A stretch of 64,000 nt of DNA from an uncultured Hungatella sp. (GTDB lineage: Bacteria; Bacillota; Clostridia; Lachnospirales; Lachnospiraceae): positions 1 to 64,000 of the forward strand of contig CAJUPQ010000005.1 in the NCBI GenBank assembly GCA_910588505.1. The letters run 5' to 3'. The position numbers and the translations under genes are program-made. How positions within the stretch are numbered: position 1 is the stretch's first letter; each line of letters starts with the position of its first letter. A model generated the notes under the pieces. The model did not search any database and was not told where the DNA came from. It saw only the letters and a program-made list of their open reading frames with translations. This document shows, one piece after another, positions 51,739 to 61,352 of this stretch.

Positions 51739-53363
51739 TATCGATTAATTCCAGCAGGATTGAGAATACAAAAGGATTTAAAGAGTATCAATTTCATGGA
51801 TTAACCGTATATTATAGCGGACTTATTTTTGCTTCCGGAAAAAAGCAAGGGGAGGAAAGCCTACGTTATATTACAGAAAAATATATGTCTGGAGAGATTC
51901 CATTCCGTGAAATATATGGTTCTTATGCTCTTATTATAAAAGATGATGAAAAGATAATGGTTTTCTCTGATAATTCAAATATGCATGGAATATTCATATC
52001 AGAACAATTTATTGGAAGTAATTTAGTTGAAATAGCAAGGAATATAGGGGGAAAGCTATATGATAAAGCGATTTGCGAATATCTAACGTTCGCGCGTCCA
52101 ATTTGGACGGATAGTCTTGTTCAGGGTGTCAGTAAGCTGGAAAGTGATAAGTACGTGGTCTTATCTAGGGGGGGTATTGAAAGACTAAACAAGCATATTG
52201 GAACCATAGAAGAGGCATCGTTAATTTCAAATCCTAAGGAATTTTTTAAGTCGTTTGTATATGCGATTAAAGATTGCAGAGTTATAACAGCATTAACGGG
52301 GGGTTATGATAGTAGACTGGTCTCTTGTGTATACAATTACTATAGCCATGGGGACTGTTTTATAAGCGGAGATAATACAAAAGGAGAGGATATAAAATGT
52401 TCAAAAAAGACGGCCGAAGAAGCCGGATTTCAGTGGAAGCAGATTATTCCTCCAAACCCGCAGTTAGATGGAGATGAACTAATACAAAAGCTATATAGAA
52501 CTGGGGAATATAAGGTAGAAATCAATACGAGCGGATATCGAATTGCCTATTTTATGAGTCAGCTTGGAAAAGAATATGATATTCTTTTGACTGGAGACGC
52601 AGGAGATATGCATAAAGGATTTTGGGATATCAGGAAGATTCCATTTTATCCGAGAGGATTCCGTGCGGATATGAAAAAATTTGCCCGAAAATATTTTATT
52701 GTACCATCAAATAAAAAATATTTAGGAGAGAGTTTGAGTCGTGTATTTGTCAGTTTGGAGCATGATACTTATAAAAAATTTAATGAGATGAGAAGGAAGA
52801 CAGTTATGAAGTCATGTTTGTATGCCGGATGGAGCGATTGGGTTCCGGCAGGGATGCGATATACGGAAGCGACATCACCGATTCAATATTCTCCGCTGCA
52901 AGAGTTAGAACTTGTAAAATATTCATACGGAATTACTCCTAAAGGTAAGCATATGAATATGTTTCATAGAAAGCTGATTTCTTATTATAATCAATCAGCT
53001 TCAAAAGTGAAGACCATATATCGAACGACATGCAGTGATAAACCGATAGATATCTGTCTGGACGTGTTCAGAATGACAGGATTTTACGGAGAGCTTATAA
53101 TAAAATACATGATCCGTAAAATATTTCATGTGAAAACATATGTGAACCAATATGTGAATCGTATGGATCTGGCCTCCAAAATTCGGGAATCTAATCTTGC
53201 AGCCAGATCTGTTGAGTGGGCGCAGAATCAGGGGTATATAAAATTAGAATACTCTAAAGATACTTTGCCTGAAGGAATTTTAGGAAAGATCATATATCTG
53301 TATCTTCTTGAAAAGGACATAAAAATTCGAATAGAAGGACAAGATCAGCAAATAGATGAATGA
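51732..53363 (+). CDS. Asparagine synthase-like protein without N-terminal Cys
   Basis: The 543-residue protein has an N-terminal Ntn-like region that retains GSYALIIKDDEKIMVFSDNSN but starts MLISIN, lacking the Cys2 nucleophile for glutamine hydrolysis. The synthetase domain has LTGGYDSRLVS (PP-loop), SGDNTKGED and LTGDAGDMHKGF. Homologues WbpS and WbtH amidate hexuronic acids in other bacteria, which would suit a uronic-acid polymer. The missing Cys means free ammonia, another amine donor, or beta-lactam-synthetase-like chemistry. It overlaps wzy and the flippase gene. Confidence 0.82.
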   Translation: MLISINSSRIENTKGFKEYQFHGLTVYYSGLIFASGKKQGEESLRYITEKYMSGEIPFREIYGSYALIIKDDEKIMVFSDNSNMHGIFISEQFIGSNLVEIARNIGGKLYDKAICEYLTFARPIWTDSLVQGVSKLESDKYVVLSRGGIERLNKHIGTIEEASLISNPKEFFKSFVYAIKDCRVITALTGGYDSRLVSCVYNYYSHGDCFISGDNTKGEDIKCSKKTAEEAGFQWKQIIPPNPQLDGDELIQKLYRTGEYKVEINTSGYRIAYFMSQLGKEYDILLTGDAGDMHKGFWDIRKIPFYPRGFRADMKKFARKYFIVPSNKKYLGESLSRVFVSLEHDTYKKFNEMRRKTVMKSCLYAGWSDWVPAGMRYTEATSPIQYSPLQELELVKYSYGITPKGKHMNMFHRKLISYYNQSASKVKTIYRTTCSDKPIDICLDVFRMTGFYGELIIKYMIRKIFHVKTYVNQYVNRMDLASKIRESNLAARSVEWAQNQGYIKLEYSKDTLPEGILGKIIYLYLLEKDIKIRIEGQDQQIDE

Positions 53364-54867
53364 TAAGACAAAAATCAAAAGAGCCGCTATTATTTTAGTA
53401 ATAGGTACAGTTACCGCAAAAATACTGGGATTTATGCGAGAATTAGTAGTGGCTTACAAATTTGGAGCAAGTAGTATAACGGATGCGTTTGTATTGACAA
53501 ATGGTATCCCGTCTTTGATTTTTGTGTCAATAGGGACTGCAATTGGAATTAATTACATTCCCTGTTTTCAGAGAATCAAAACTATAGACGAGAAAAATAA
53601 GTTTACTTCAAATTTGTTGAATATAATAATTGTAATTTTATTGTCTGGCTGCTTTGTAGTGGAATGTTGTCCAGACATTATATTGAAATTTTTTGCCATA
53701 GGTTTATCTGATGAGACCAGACAGTATGCCATAGTCATGCTTCGCATCGTAATGATTGCGATTTTTCCTATCATTATCTCACATTTATTCCAAGCCTATT
53801 CCCAAGCAAACGGAATATTTGTGACTACAGCGTTTTTTGGGGTCGCGACTAATATAGTTATCATTATTATAACTGTTTTGGCAAGCGAAAAAAATTATTG
53901 GATTTTAAGTGTGGGAACCGTTTTGGCAAATACCATTGGTATGGGAGTTGTAATCTGGGGAAGCAGGAAAGGCGGATTTCATTATTGCCCTATGTTTCAC
54001 CCTCATGATCGTCAGATAAAACGATTGGTTTCTTTATCATTACCGCTTATCATAGAAGATATTGCTTCAAGTATGAGCCTGATAGTAGATAGAAACCTTG
54101 CGTCATTATTAGATAGTGGAACTATAGCAGGTCTCAACTATGCAGGAACTTTAGGAAATATTGCGGGAACCATGATTTCAGGTTCTGTGATTACAGCGGT
54201 ATTTCCTACTTTTTCAAAATTGAATGCCAGTAATGATAAAAGGGCGTTTGAGGCTGCTTTTAGGAAGTCTGCGGATATTATGCTGTTCTTTTTATGCCCG
54301 GTCGCTATGATGATGACTTTTTTTGCCAAGGATATTGTGGTTTTTATATTCCAACATGGAGCATTTAACAGTTCAGCATCAAAGATTGTATGGGAAAGTA
54401 TGGCTTGCTATGGAATAGGAATCATTCCGTCAGGGATGCAGTCATATTTGATACGCGCTTTTTATTCTTTACAGGAAACAAAAATTCCGGTAAAAGTAAA
54501 AGTATTTGCATTGATGTGTAATATTGGGCTGAATGTTATAACAGTGCAGAAATGGAGACATATCGGTATCGCGTTATCTACAAGTATATCCTTAATAATT
54601 TCGTACGTGTTATTGTCATTTTTTCTTGATAAAAAGTTTAGGATTGGGGCGGTACGGCTGATTACAAAGGAAATGATTGTGAATAGCACGATTTCACTTT
54701 TTTCCGGAATCATTAGCTATGTGATATTTGAACGGTGTATTTTGATAGATAGTTTGTTTTTTAAGCTGATGTTGGAATTGGGAGGATTTTTGATGTGTTA
54801 TATCGGTTTTAATGCTATGATGAGAATGAATACAGTAAAAGGGATTATTAAAATATTAAAGGAATAG
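53356..54867 (+). CDS. MurJ/Wzx-like flippase
   Basis: The 503-residue MATE-like MOP-superfamily protein has about 14 membrane helices. The N terminus, VIGTVTAKILGFMRELVVAYKFGASSITDAF, is the MurJ/MviN signature. In polysaccharide loci such proteins act as Wzx and flip the lipid-linked repeat unit outward, which I infer here. It overlaps the Asn-synthase-like gene by 8 nt. A 120-bp gap follows. Confidence 0.88.
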   Translation: MNDKTKIKRAAIILVIGTVTAKILGFMRELVVAYKFGASSITDAFVLTNGIPSLIFVSIGTAIGINYIPCFQRIKTIDEKNKFTSNLLNIIIVILLSGCFVVECCPDIILKFFAIGLSDETRQYAIVMLRIVMIAIFPIIISHLFQAYSQANGIFVTTAFFGVATNIVIIIITVLASEKNYWILSVGTVLANTIGMGVVIWGSRKGGFHYCPMFHPHDRQIKRLVSLSLPLIIEDIASSMSLIVDRNLASLLDSGTIAGLNYAGTLGNIAGTMISGSVITAVFPTFSKLNASNDKRAFEAAFRKSADIMLFFLCPVAMMMTFFAKDIVVFIFQHGAFNSSASKIVWESMACYGIGIIPSGMQSYLIRAFYSLQETKIPVKVKVFALMCNIGLNVITVQKWRHIGIALSTSISLIISYVLLSFFLDKKFRIGAVRLITKEMIVNSTISLFSGIISYVIFERCILIDSLFFKLMLELGGFLMCYIGFNAMMRMNTVKGIIKILKE

Positions 54868-54949
54868 AGTAGATATTAAATATTATGAGAAGGATGAATA
54901 AAAATTAGCATTTTTGAAGCTGTAAGAAGTTGTAAACAGATGCTGTAGT

Positions 54950-54971
54950 TATTTATTCTCAGAAATAAATA
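54950..54971 (+). promoter_or_regulatory. AT-rich palindrome before the acylation cassette
   Basis: TATTTATT (54950-54957) and AATAAATA (54964-54971) form an inverted repeat in the 120-bp gap between the flippase and MBOAT genes, the longest repeat-free gap in the operon. It could be an operator or weak hairpin; a TTGTAA upstream might be a -35 but no clear -10 was found. Confidence 0.35.
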
Positions 54972-54987
54972 TAAGAGAGGATTTTTT

Positions 54988-56466
54988 GTGTCGCTGATAT
55001 CGTTTGGATTTCTTGTTTTAGTAGGATTGGCGTTGTGTGTCTATTATATAGTGCCGATGAATTATAGGTGGTGTATACTCTTAATTGCCAGTCTTGTGTT
55101 TTATGTTTATAGTGGAAGAAGAGCAATGATAATTGCCGCTATTATAGTGAATTTTTCGTATTACATGGCAATACAGATCGAAAAAAGCACGGATGGCAGA
55201 AAGAGGAAAATAGTCCTATCATTGTCAGTGGTAATTCTACTTACAGTATTAGCATTGATCAAAATAGGCGGGCGTATTGATTCGTTAGCAGGATATCTTA
55301 TAATGCCAATGGGGATATCGTATTTTTCATTAAGCATTATAGGATATTTGCTGGATATATATTGGAAAAAGGATACTGCTGAAAGAAATATAGGCCATTA
55401 TCTTACCTTTGTATTTTATTTTCCTAAAATTGTGCAGGGGCCAATATCTCGGCATGGTTTTTTGAAAAGTCAGATAATAGCAGGAAAAAGATTTGATTAC
55501 AACCAAGTATGCTTTGGAATGCAATTAGCACTATGGGGGGGTTTTAAGAAAATAGTTGTGGCCGACAGAATCAATAGATTGGTTTCAACTGTATATTCTA
55601 ATTTAGATATATATGCATCCCATGGTGGTATACTGGCAATTGCAATGCTGGGTTCGGCAGTTCAATTGTATTTAGATTTTTCAGGTTACACAGATATAGC
55701 CAGAGGAATATCTCAGATGTTCGGAATTGAGTTAGAAGAGAACTTTAACCATCCATTTTTTTCCCGCAGCGCATCTGAATTTTGGCAAAGATGGCATATG
55801 ACTTTAAGCGGATGGTTTAAAGATTATCTGTTTCTTCCGGTTTCCAGAAGCCAAAGTGTAAAAAAATTGAGTAAGCAAATGGGATTACGCTTTGGGCCAG
55901 CGGCAAGAAAAAAAACGATGATGATTATATCTACGGCAGTTGTGTGGATTGCTACCGGGCTATGGCACGGAACGGGAGTAAATTATATTGTTTGGGGAAT
56001 CTATTGGGGAGGGATTATTATTTTTTCCGAACTTTTTGATTTTCTTCCTCAACGTATTAACAAATGGCTAAAAATAAATACGTCTGCCCCGACATGGGAA
56101 TTATTTCGGATGATACGTACATTTATGATATTTGTTCTGGGCAAGATGATTTCAGCCCAGAAATCTTTATATGACGTAAAAATGGTTTTGTGGGGAATAT
56201 TTAGAAATATCCATTTAAACGATATATCCGTCATTTATGATTTCGGACTTAGTAAGATAGATTTTATGATTGTTTTATGGGGAATGTTATTTGTTTTTAT
56301 GGTTAGCTTAATGCAAGAAAAAGGAATATCGGTTAGAGAGAGCATAGCCAGATGGAACGCAGTACCAAGATGGATGTTTTATAGTACGGCATTATCGATC
56401 GTTCTGTTGGTGGGTATATACGGTGCTGAGTATGACACAAGTTCCTTTGCATACCAATTTTTTTAG
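54988..56466 (+). CDS. MBOAT O-acyltransferase (DltB-like)
   Basis: The 492-residue membrane protein has about 10-12 helices and the MBOAT signatures YFPKIVQGPISR, DFSGYTDIARGIS, HPFFSRSASEFWQRWHMTLSGWFKDY and the catalytic histidine in TGLWHGTG (His327). DltB/AlgI/PatA-type MBOATs move an acyl group across or at the membrane onto a polymer. Start is GTG 54988 after AGAGAGGA. It opens a cassette of DltD-like, carrier protein and ligase genes with gaps of 1-15 nt. Confidence 0.92.
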   Translation: MSLISFGFLVLVGLALCVYYIVPMNYRWCILLIASLVFYVYSGRRAMIIAAIIVNFSYYMAIQIEKSTDGRKRKIVLSLSVVILLTVLALIKIGGRIDSLAGYLIMPMGISYFSLSIIGYLLDIYWKKDTAERNIGHYLTFVFYFPKIVQGPISRHGFLKSQIIAGKRFDYNQVCFGMQLALWGGFKKIVVADRINRLVSTVYSNLDIYASHGGILAIAMLGSAVQLYLDFSGYTDIARGISQMFGIELEENFNHPFFSRSASEFWQRWHMTLSGWFKDYLFLPVSRSQSVKKLSKQMGLRFGPAARKKTMMIISTAVVWIATGLWHGTGVNYIVWGIYWGGIIIFSELFDFLPQRINKWLKINTSAPTWELFRMIRTFMIFVLGKMISAQKSLYDVKMVLWGIFRNIHLNDISVIYDFGLSKIDFMIVLWGMLFVFMVSLMQEKGISVRESIARWNAVPRWMFYSTALSIVLLVGIYGAEYDTSSFAYQFF

Positions 56467-56481
56467 AATGGCAGAGTTTAT

Positions 56482-57807
56482 ATGATAGTTAAGGTCAGGA
56501 AATTATTGCGCAAAATATTGGCAATAACATTTATAATTGCATTTTTTATTGCATCATGGTTTGGGCTGCGCTATATATCTGTAGACGATTCTAGCTCGTA
56601 TACAAGACTCACAATGCATGAATTCTATAATCAGGAAAATATTGATATATTGTTCATGGGAGCTTCGCACTGCTACAGAGGATTTGATACTAATGTCACA
56701 GATGAAATGCTGGGATGCAATACTTTTAACTTAGGCAGCTCCAGCCAGCTATTAGACACTACATATCTGCTGATGAGAGAAGCGGTGGAGACATATGACA
56801 TAGATCATATTTATGTTGATCTTAGTTACAATGTGTCAAAAGAATCAATTAAGCGGGGAGAAAATTTGACATCTGCTTATATTATTACAGATTATATGCG
56901 TCCTTCTCTAAAAAAAATAGCATTTCTCTTAAATAAGTCCGGAGAAGGAAATTATTCTAATTCGTTTTTGGCGGCTAGACGGAACTGGCAGAATATATTT
57001 GATTTACGATACGTTTACTCGGTCTTAATGAAAAAGGGTTCGCCGGAATACCTTAATTTTGCGTATATTGATGGAATTGATGGAGGAAAAGAAAGATATG
57101 CAGGAAAAGGTTTTGTTGAAAATGATAGGGAAATAGCGGACGGAAGTTTTAAGGACACATTTGAGAATGAAACTTTTAATCTTGATGATATTGACGAGGA
57201 TTGGATTACAATAGTTAAAAAAATGATTAAATACTGTGATAATCACAATGTTAAATTAACATTCATATCAGTGCCTATATCATCCTATAGACTGCTCTGC
57301 TATAAGGATTATGACAGTTATATAAGTTTTATTGAAGGTATTATTTCAGAAAGCGGAAGCAATAAGGTAAATTACATTGACTTTAATTTAATGAGAGAGA
57401 AATACTGGCCTGATACTTCTACATATTATATAGATTACAGCCATCTTAATACGTTGGGGGCTAAGGAGTTCAGCAGAGTGTTTTGTCAATATATTAATGG
57501 AAGTATTTCAGAAGAGGAGCTATTCTACTCAAGCATATCAGAAAAATATGAAAATACGGAAGCGAATTTTTATGGATTAGAATATGAAACTTCTCCTGAT
57601 GGAAAGTCTATTCACTGCCATATGATAGCAAGCCGTCCAAATAGTTTTCAGAGTAAAGTGACGTTTTATCACGAAGGAAGAGAATATGTCTTGAAAGAAT
57701 TATCCGATGGACTGGACTTTGGTATCCCTTCGGATTTTTCTGGAGTATGTAAAGTAGAAATATTATATTGTAATGGAACAAGTAAATATTATGAAATATC
57801 ATTTTAG
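56482..57807 (+). CDS. DltD-like membrane-anchored SGNH protein
   Basis: The 441-residue protein has one N-terminal membrane anchor (about residues 12-30) and an extracellular SGNH-type domain. Its nucleophile region is ILFMGASHCYRGFD (Ser62) and the DxxH dyad is YIDYSHLN (Asp318, His321). A C-terminal beta-rich domain of about 100 residues (YETSPDGKSIHCHM onward) is not typical of DltD and may bind polysaccharide. Its place after the MBOAT gene mirrors DltB/DltD and AlgI/AlgX partnerships. Confidence 0.82.
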   Translation: MIVKVRKLLRKILAITFIIAFFIASWFGLRYISVDDSSSYTRLTMHEFYNQENIDILFMGASHCYRGFDTNVTDEMLGCNTFNLGSSSQLLDTTYLLMREAVETYDIDHIYVDLSYNVSKESIKRGENLTSAYIITDYMRPSLKKIAFLLNKSGEGNYSNSFLAARRNWQNIFDLRYVYSVLMKKGSPEYLNFAYIDGIDGGKERYAGKGFVENDREIADGSFKDTFENETFNLDDIDEDWITIVKKMIKYCDNHNVKLTFISVPISSYRLLCYKDYDSYISFIEGIISESGSNKVNYIDFNLMREKYWPDTSTYYIDYSHLNTLGAKEFSRVFCQYINGSISEEELFYSSISEKYENTEANFYGLEYETSPDGKSIHCHMIASRPNSFQSKVTFYHEGREYVLKELSDGLDFGIPSDFSGVCKVEILYCNGTSKYYEISF

Positions 57808-57820
57808 GAGGCAGGATGAG

Positions 57821-58048
57821 ATGGAAAAATTAGTTGAATTATTAAGGCATTGTTGCCCGACGGTGAACTTTGAGGATGAGAAAGAACTTGTTACTGGAAA
57901 GGTGATTGATTCAATGGATTTAATATCTATTATATCAGATATTGAAGAGGAATTTGAGATCAGCATCGGGATGGAAAAAATTGAGCCAAGGAATTTTGAT
58001 TCAGTTGAGGCAATGTGGGACTTGATTCAGAGTCTGCGGGGAGAATGA
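57821..58048 (+). CDS. Acyl carrier protein 2 (DltC-like)
   Basis: The 75-residue carrier protein has Ser31 in VIDSMDLISIISDIEEEF as phosphopantetheine site and the acidic helix II usual in carrier proteins. It sits between the DltD-like and ligase genes, as DltC does in Dlt systems. The ATG at 57821 follows GGAGGCAGG; an open reading from 57773 lies inside the previous gene. It differs clearly from carrier protein 1 at 41739, so two acyl routes coexist. Confidence 0.9.
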   Translation: MEKLVELLRHCCPTVNFEDEKELVTGKVIDSMDLISIISDIEEEFEISIGMEKIEPRNFDSVEAMWDLIQSLRGE

Positions 58049-58049
58049 T

Positions 58050-59510
58050 ATGGATTCAATGGTACAAATACTTGCGACACATGCAAAGTCACAGCCGGAG
58101 AAACTTTTCATAGCAGATTATAAAGGTAATAAGTGTACTTATTTAGAAGCCTGGCGCATTGTTAGAAAAGCCGCATACTATCTTAAAGTGTGTGAGAATA
58201 TCACAACTGGCGATAAGATCATGGCAGAATGCGATCAGGATATTTGGTTTTTGCTTCTTGATTTTGCATGTGAGCTTATTGGCGCTGTATTTGTTCCGGT
58301 TGAGATGAATGCGTCAATTGATAGAGTAAAAGACATATTCGATGAAAGTGACGCAAAGTTAATAATTAGTCATCAATTGAAATTTGGTTTTGCAGGAAAT
58401 GTTTTATTGGAGCAGGTTTTTAGCGGCAAAAGTTTACTTGATAATTATGCATTTCCTAAAGGGGATTCTGTTGCGGAAATATTGTATACCACGGGAACAA
58501 CAGGAAAGTCGAAAGGTATCGTAATTACAAATGAGGCAGACGTGGCGGTTGCGGAAAATATAAAATATGGCGTGGAGATGAAGCCGGGTAATATAGAATT
58601 CATTCCCATACCAATAAGTCATTCACATGGGCTTAGGTGCTGTTATGCAAATTTGCTAAATGGCGGGACTATTGTTTTGGCGGATGGGCTGATGAACATA
58701 AAAAAAGTGTTCCAAATGCTTGATAGTTATGCGGTTACATCCATGGATATTTCACCGTCGGCCGCGCAATTGCTGATAAAAATTTCAAAGGGCGCTTTTT
58801 GGAAATATGGAAGTAAAATGGATTATATTCAGATTGGCACAGCCGTATTGCCTGATAAATTAAAGATTCAATTAGTGAGAGAACTGCCAGGTGTTCGATT
58901 ATATGATTTTTATGGATCTACGGAATCAGGCAGAAGCTGTGTCCTGGACTTTAGCAGAGAACAGGACAGAGATAATTGTATTGGGAAACCAACTAAAAAT
59001 GCGGAAATTATTTTTACCAATGACGAAAGAAAGAAGATTAATGCGACGAAAGAATTTCCTGGACTGCTGGCGTCGCGAGGGCGGATGAATATGATTTGTT
59101 ACTGGAAAAATCCAGAGTTGACAAGGGAGATTCTCCATGACAATTTTGTGTTTACCAATGACTTGGGGTATATGGATAATGAAGGATATGTATACGTTAT
59201 TGGACGCAAAGATGACGTGATAAATTATAATGGAATTAAAATAGCGCCCGAGGAAATAGAGCAGATAGCAATTCGTTTTCCTGGTATTAAAGACGCGGCC
59301 TGCATACCATATCCTGATGATATGGCAGGTCAGGTACCAAGGCTGTTTGTGAGTGTTGAAGCTTCTAAATTTAATTATAAATCATATATGGATTTTTTGC
59401 AGGCTCATCTTGACGGAAACAAATTACCTAAAAGAGTTGATGTTATTGAAACTATACCTCGCACAGGCAATGGTAAAATTATTAGAGGAAAACTAATGAA
59501 AAATATATAA
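58050..59510 (+). CDS. AMP-forming acid-carrier protein ligase (DltA-like)
   Basis: The 486-residue ANL-family enzyme has the P-loop ILYTTGTTGKSKGI, the DFYGSTESGR (A5-like) motif, TNDLGYMDNEGYVYVIGRKDD and the C-terminal lysine in PRTGNGKIIRG. It activates a carboxylic acid with ATP and should load it on carrier protein 2. The specificity pocket does not let me name the acid: an amino acid as in DltA, or a short fatty/hydroxy acid. It starts 1 nt after the carrier protein gene and ends 22 nt before the binding-protein gene. Confidence 0.9.
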   Translation: MDSMVQILATHAKSQPEKLFIADYKGNKCTYLEAWRIVRKAAYYLKVCENITTGDKIMAECDQDIWFLLLDFACELIGAVFVPVEMNASIDRVKDIFDESDAKLIISHQLKFGFAGNVLLEQVFSGKSLLDNYAFPKGDSVAEILYTTGTTGKSKGIVITNEADVAVAENIKYGVEMKPGNIEFIPIPISHSHGLRCCYANLLNGGTIVLADGLMNIKKVFQMLDSYAVTSMDISPSAAQLLIKISKGAFWKYGSKMDYIQIGTAVLPDKLKIQLVRELPGVRLYDFYGSTESGRSCVLDFSREQDRDNCIGKPTKNAEIIFTNDERKKINATKEFPGLLASRGRMNMICYWKNPELTREILHDNFVFTNDLGYMDNEGYVYVIGRKDDVINYNGIKIAPEEIEQIAIRFPGIKDAACIPYPDDMAGQVPRLFVSVEASKFNYKSYMDFLQAHLDGNKLPKRVDVIETIPRTGNGKIIRGKLMKNI

Positions 59511-59532
59511 TCGAAACCGGGAGGAACATGAA

Positions 59533-60534
59533 ATGAAATCAATTAGAAACATTTTGTTATCTTTATTGTCCATTATTTTTATTTTAACCATGTCAGCTTG
59601 CGGCTCTTCACTCCAGACAGGGAAAACTGTTAAGAGCGAGGAAGATGCCGTACTCAATATCGCCTATCAATATGGTCTTGCATATGCCCCGCTGGTTATA
59701 TGCCAGGAAAATCAACTGATTGAAAAGGCGTACAAGGAGGCGACCGGGAAAGATGTGAAAGTGACTTGGAATCAGATGAGTTCTGGCGCTGATATAAATA
59801 CCGGAATTGCCTCTGGCGATTTGAATGTTGGGTTTATGGGAATAGCTCCGGCTATAACCGGAATTTCTAATAATGTAGGCTACAAGATTTTTACAAACAT
59901 TTCAGGACAAGAACATGGACTGATGACTAACAAATCTGAAATCAAAAGTTTTGATAACATAATCGATAGCAGTGAACAGATTGCCCTTGTAAATATCGGC
60001 TCAATTCAACATATTATATTAGGTCTTGCTCTTGATTCAAAAGGATACGATGCTCACGCCTTAGATTCCAATCTGGTTGCCATGAAACATCCTGATGGAA
60101 TGACTTCCCTCGAATCCAACAGCATAGCTTGCCATTTGACAAGTAATCCTTATATTTATAGAGAGCGGCAGAATAGCGATCTTCATGAACTTGATGAAGT
60201 AAAAAATGTTTGGTCTGCTGATAGAACCTTTATTGTAGGCGTAGCTTCCGAGTCCCTGTTTCATGAAAATCCTGAACTTTATGAAGCATTGTGTGATGCG
60301 GTTTCTGAATCTATAGATTTTATAAATAATGATTTTGAAGCAACGGCAAAAATTACTGCTGAATATGACGGCAATAGTTTTGAAGATGAACTGATGTATT
60401 TACAAGCAGGCAAATATAGTTCAGAGACCAAAGATATCTTTGCGTTGGCTCAATTTATGTATGAGCATTCTTTTATAGAACATGGGTTTGATAAGTATTC
60501 GGAACTGGTTTTTGAAAATGTTAGAGGGGATTAA
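59533..60534 (+). CDS. SsuA/TauA-like substrate-binding lipoprotein
   Basis: The 333-residue protein has a signal peptide and lipobox (ILTMSACGSS, Cys at about 23). The mature part fits the NMT1/SsuA fold: NIAYQYGLAYAPLVICQE, ASGDLNVGFMGIAPAITGIS. Family members bind sulfonates, nitrate, taurine, thiamine precursors or similar anions. It comes 22 nt after the ligase gene, in the same AT-rich style, so it is probably cotranscribed with the acylation cassette. GGGAGG precedes the ATG. Confidence 0.86.
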   Translation: MKSIRNILLSLLSIIFILTMSACGSSLQTGKTVKSEEDAVLNIAYQYGLAYAPLVICQENQLIEKAYKEATGKDVKVTWNQMSSGADINTGIASGDLNVGFMGIAPAITGISNNVGYKIFTNISGQEHGLMTNKSEIKSFDNIIDSSEQIALVNIGSIQHIILGLALDSKGYDAHALDSNLVAMKHPDGMTSLESNSIACHLTSNPYIYRERQNSDLHELDEVKNVWSADRTFIVGVASESLFHENPELYEALCDAVSESIDFINNDFEATAKITAEYDGNSFEDELMYLQAGKYSSETKDIFALAQFMYEHSFIEHGFDKYSELVFENVRGD

Positions 60535-60542
60535 TAATTGCT

Positions 60543-61352
60543 ATGAAGCAAGAAAGAAATGAAGAAATAAACTCGATTGTAATAAAAATAATCTTTGTTA
60601 TGGTCATAGTTTCTATTTGGGAGTTTGTGGCAAAGTCTGACGCATTCGGCCCTTCGTCCGAGTTGATATTTCCATCTTTGGAGATAATCGCCAAAGCCTT
60701 TATTAATAATTTTATTAAGGGGTATGCTGGGACCTCTCTTTGGATATATATAAGTAACTCTATGTTATTGTTACTCGAAGGCCTCCTGTTAGGCATGGCT
60801 CTCTCCTTTGTATTATCTGGATTATCCATTATTAGTAAAACATTTTATGCGATTTATGATCTTTTGATTTCGGTTTTTGACTTATTACCCGGGGTTGCGC
60901 TGCTTCCCGTTGTAATTATAATATTTGGTATCAAGCCGGGGGTGATAGTATTCCTGGTTGTTCATGCTGTTATTTGGCCTATGTCAAGAAGTTTGCTTGA
61001 CGGATTTATGGCTGTTCCGCAGATATACATAGAGGCAGGTATGAATATAGGTTTAAGAGGAACTTCACTTTTATTTGGCGTGTATCTTCCGGCGTCAATT
61101 TCCTATATTGTTTCAGGTCTCAAAGTGGCATGGGCACGGGCTTGGCGTGGCTTGATCAGTGCCGAAATGATTTTCGGTATAGCATCTAGGCCTGGTATAG
61201 GTTTGTATATAAATCAAATGCGGACAAATATGAAGAATGCGGAAATGTACGCGACACTCATTGTAATTGTTCTTATTGGCGTTATTGTGCAATACGGCAT
61301 TCTAAGCCCTATTGAAAAAAATACTGTTAAGAAGTGGGGCATGTCCAAATGA
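60543..61352 (+). CDS. ABC importer permease (SsuC/TauC type)
   Basis: The 269-residue protein has about six membrane helices, with the EAA-loop region SRSLLDGFMAVPQIYIEAGMN that docks to the ATPase and SGLKVAWARAWRGLISAEM typical of SsuC/TauC. It begins 8 nt after the binding-protein gene and overlaps the ATPase gene by ATGA, so the three form one transporter. Confidence 0.9.
   Translation: MKQERNEEINSIVIKIIFVMVIVSIWEFVAKSDAFGPSSELIFPSLEIIAKAFINNFIKGYAGTSLWIYISNSMLLLLEGLLLGMALSFVLSGLSIISKTFYAIYDLLISVFDLLPGVALLPVVIIIFGIKPGVIVFLVVHAVIWPMSRSLLDGFMAVPQIYIEAGMNIGLRGTSLLFGVYLPASISYIVSGLKVAWARAWRGLISAEMIFGIASRPGIGLYINQMRTNMKNAEMYATLIVIVLIGVIVQYGILSPIEKNTVKKWGMSK

Noticed and set aside
54988..59510. 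Canonical dltXABCD operon for teichoic acid
   Set aside because: Gene order (B, D, C, A), the extra domain on the DltD-like protein, the importer genes and the location inside a polysaccharide locus argue for a different target, although D-alanine cannot be excluded.
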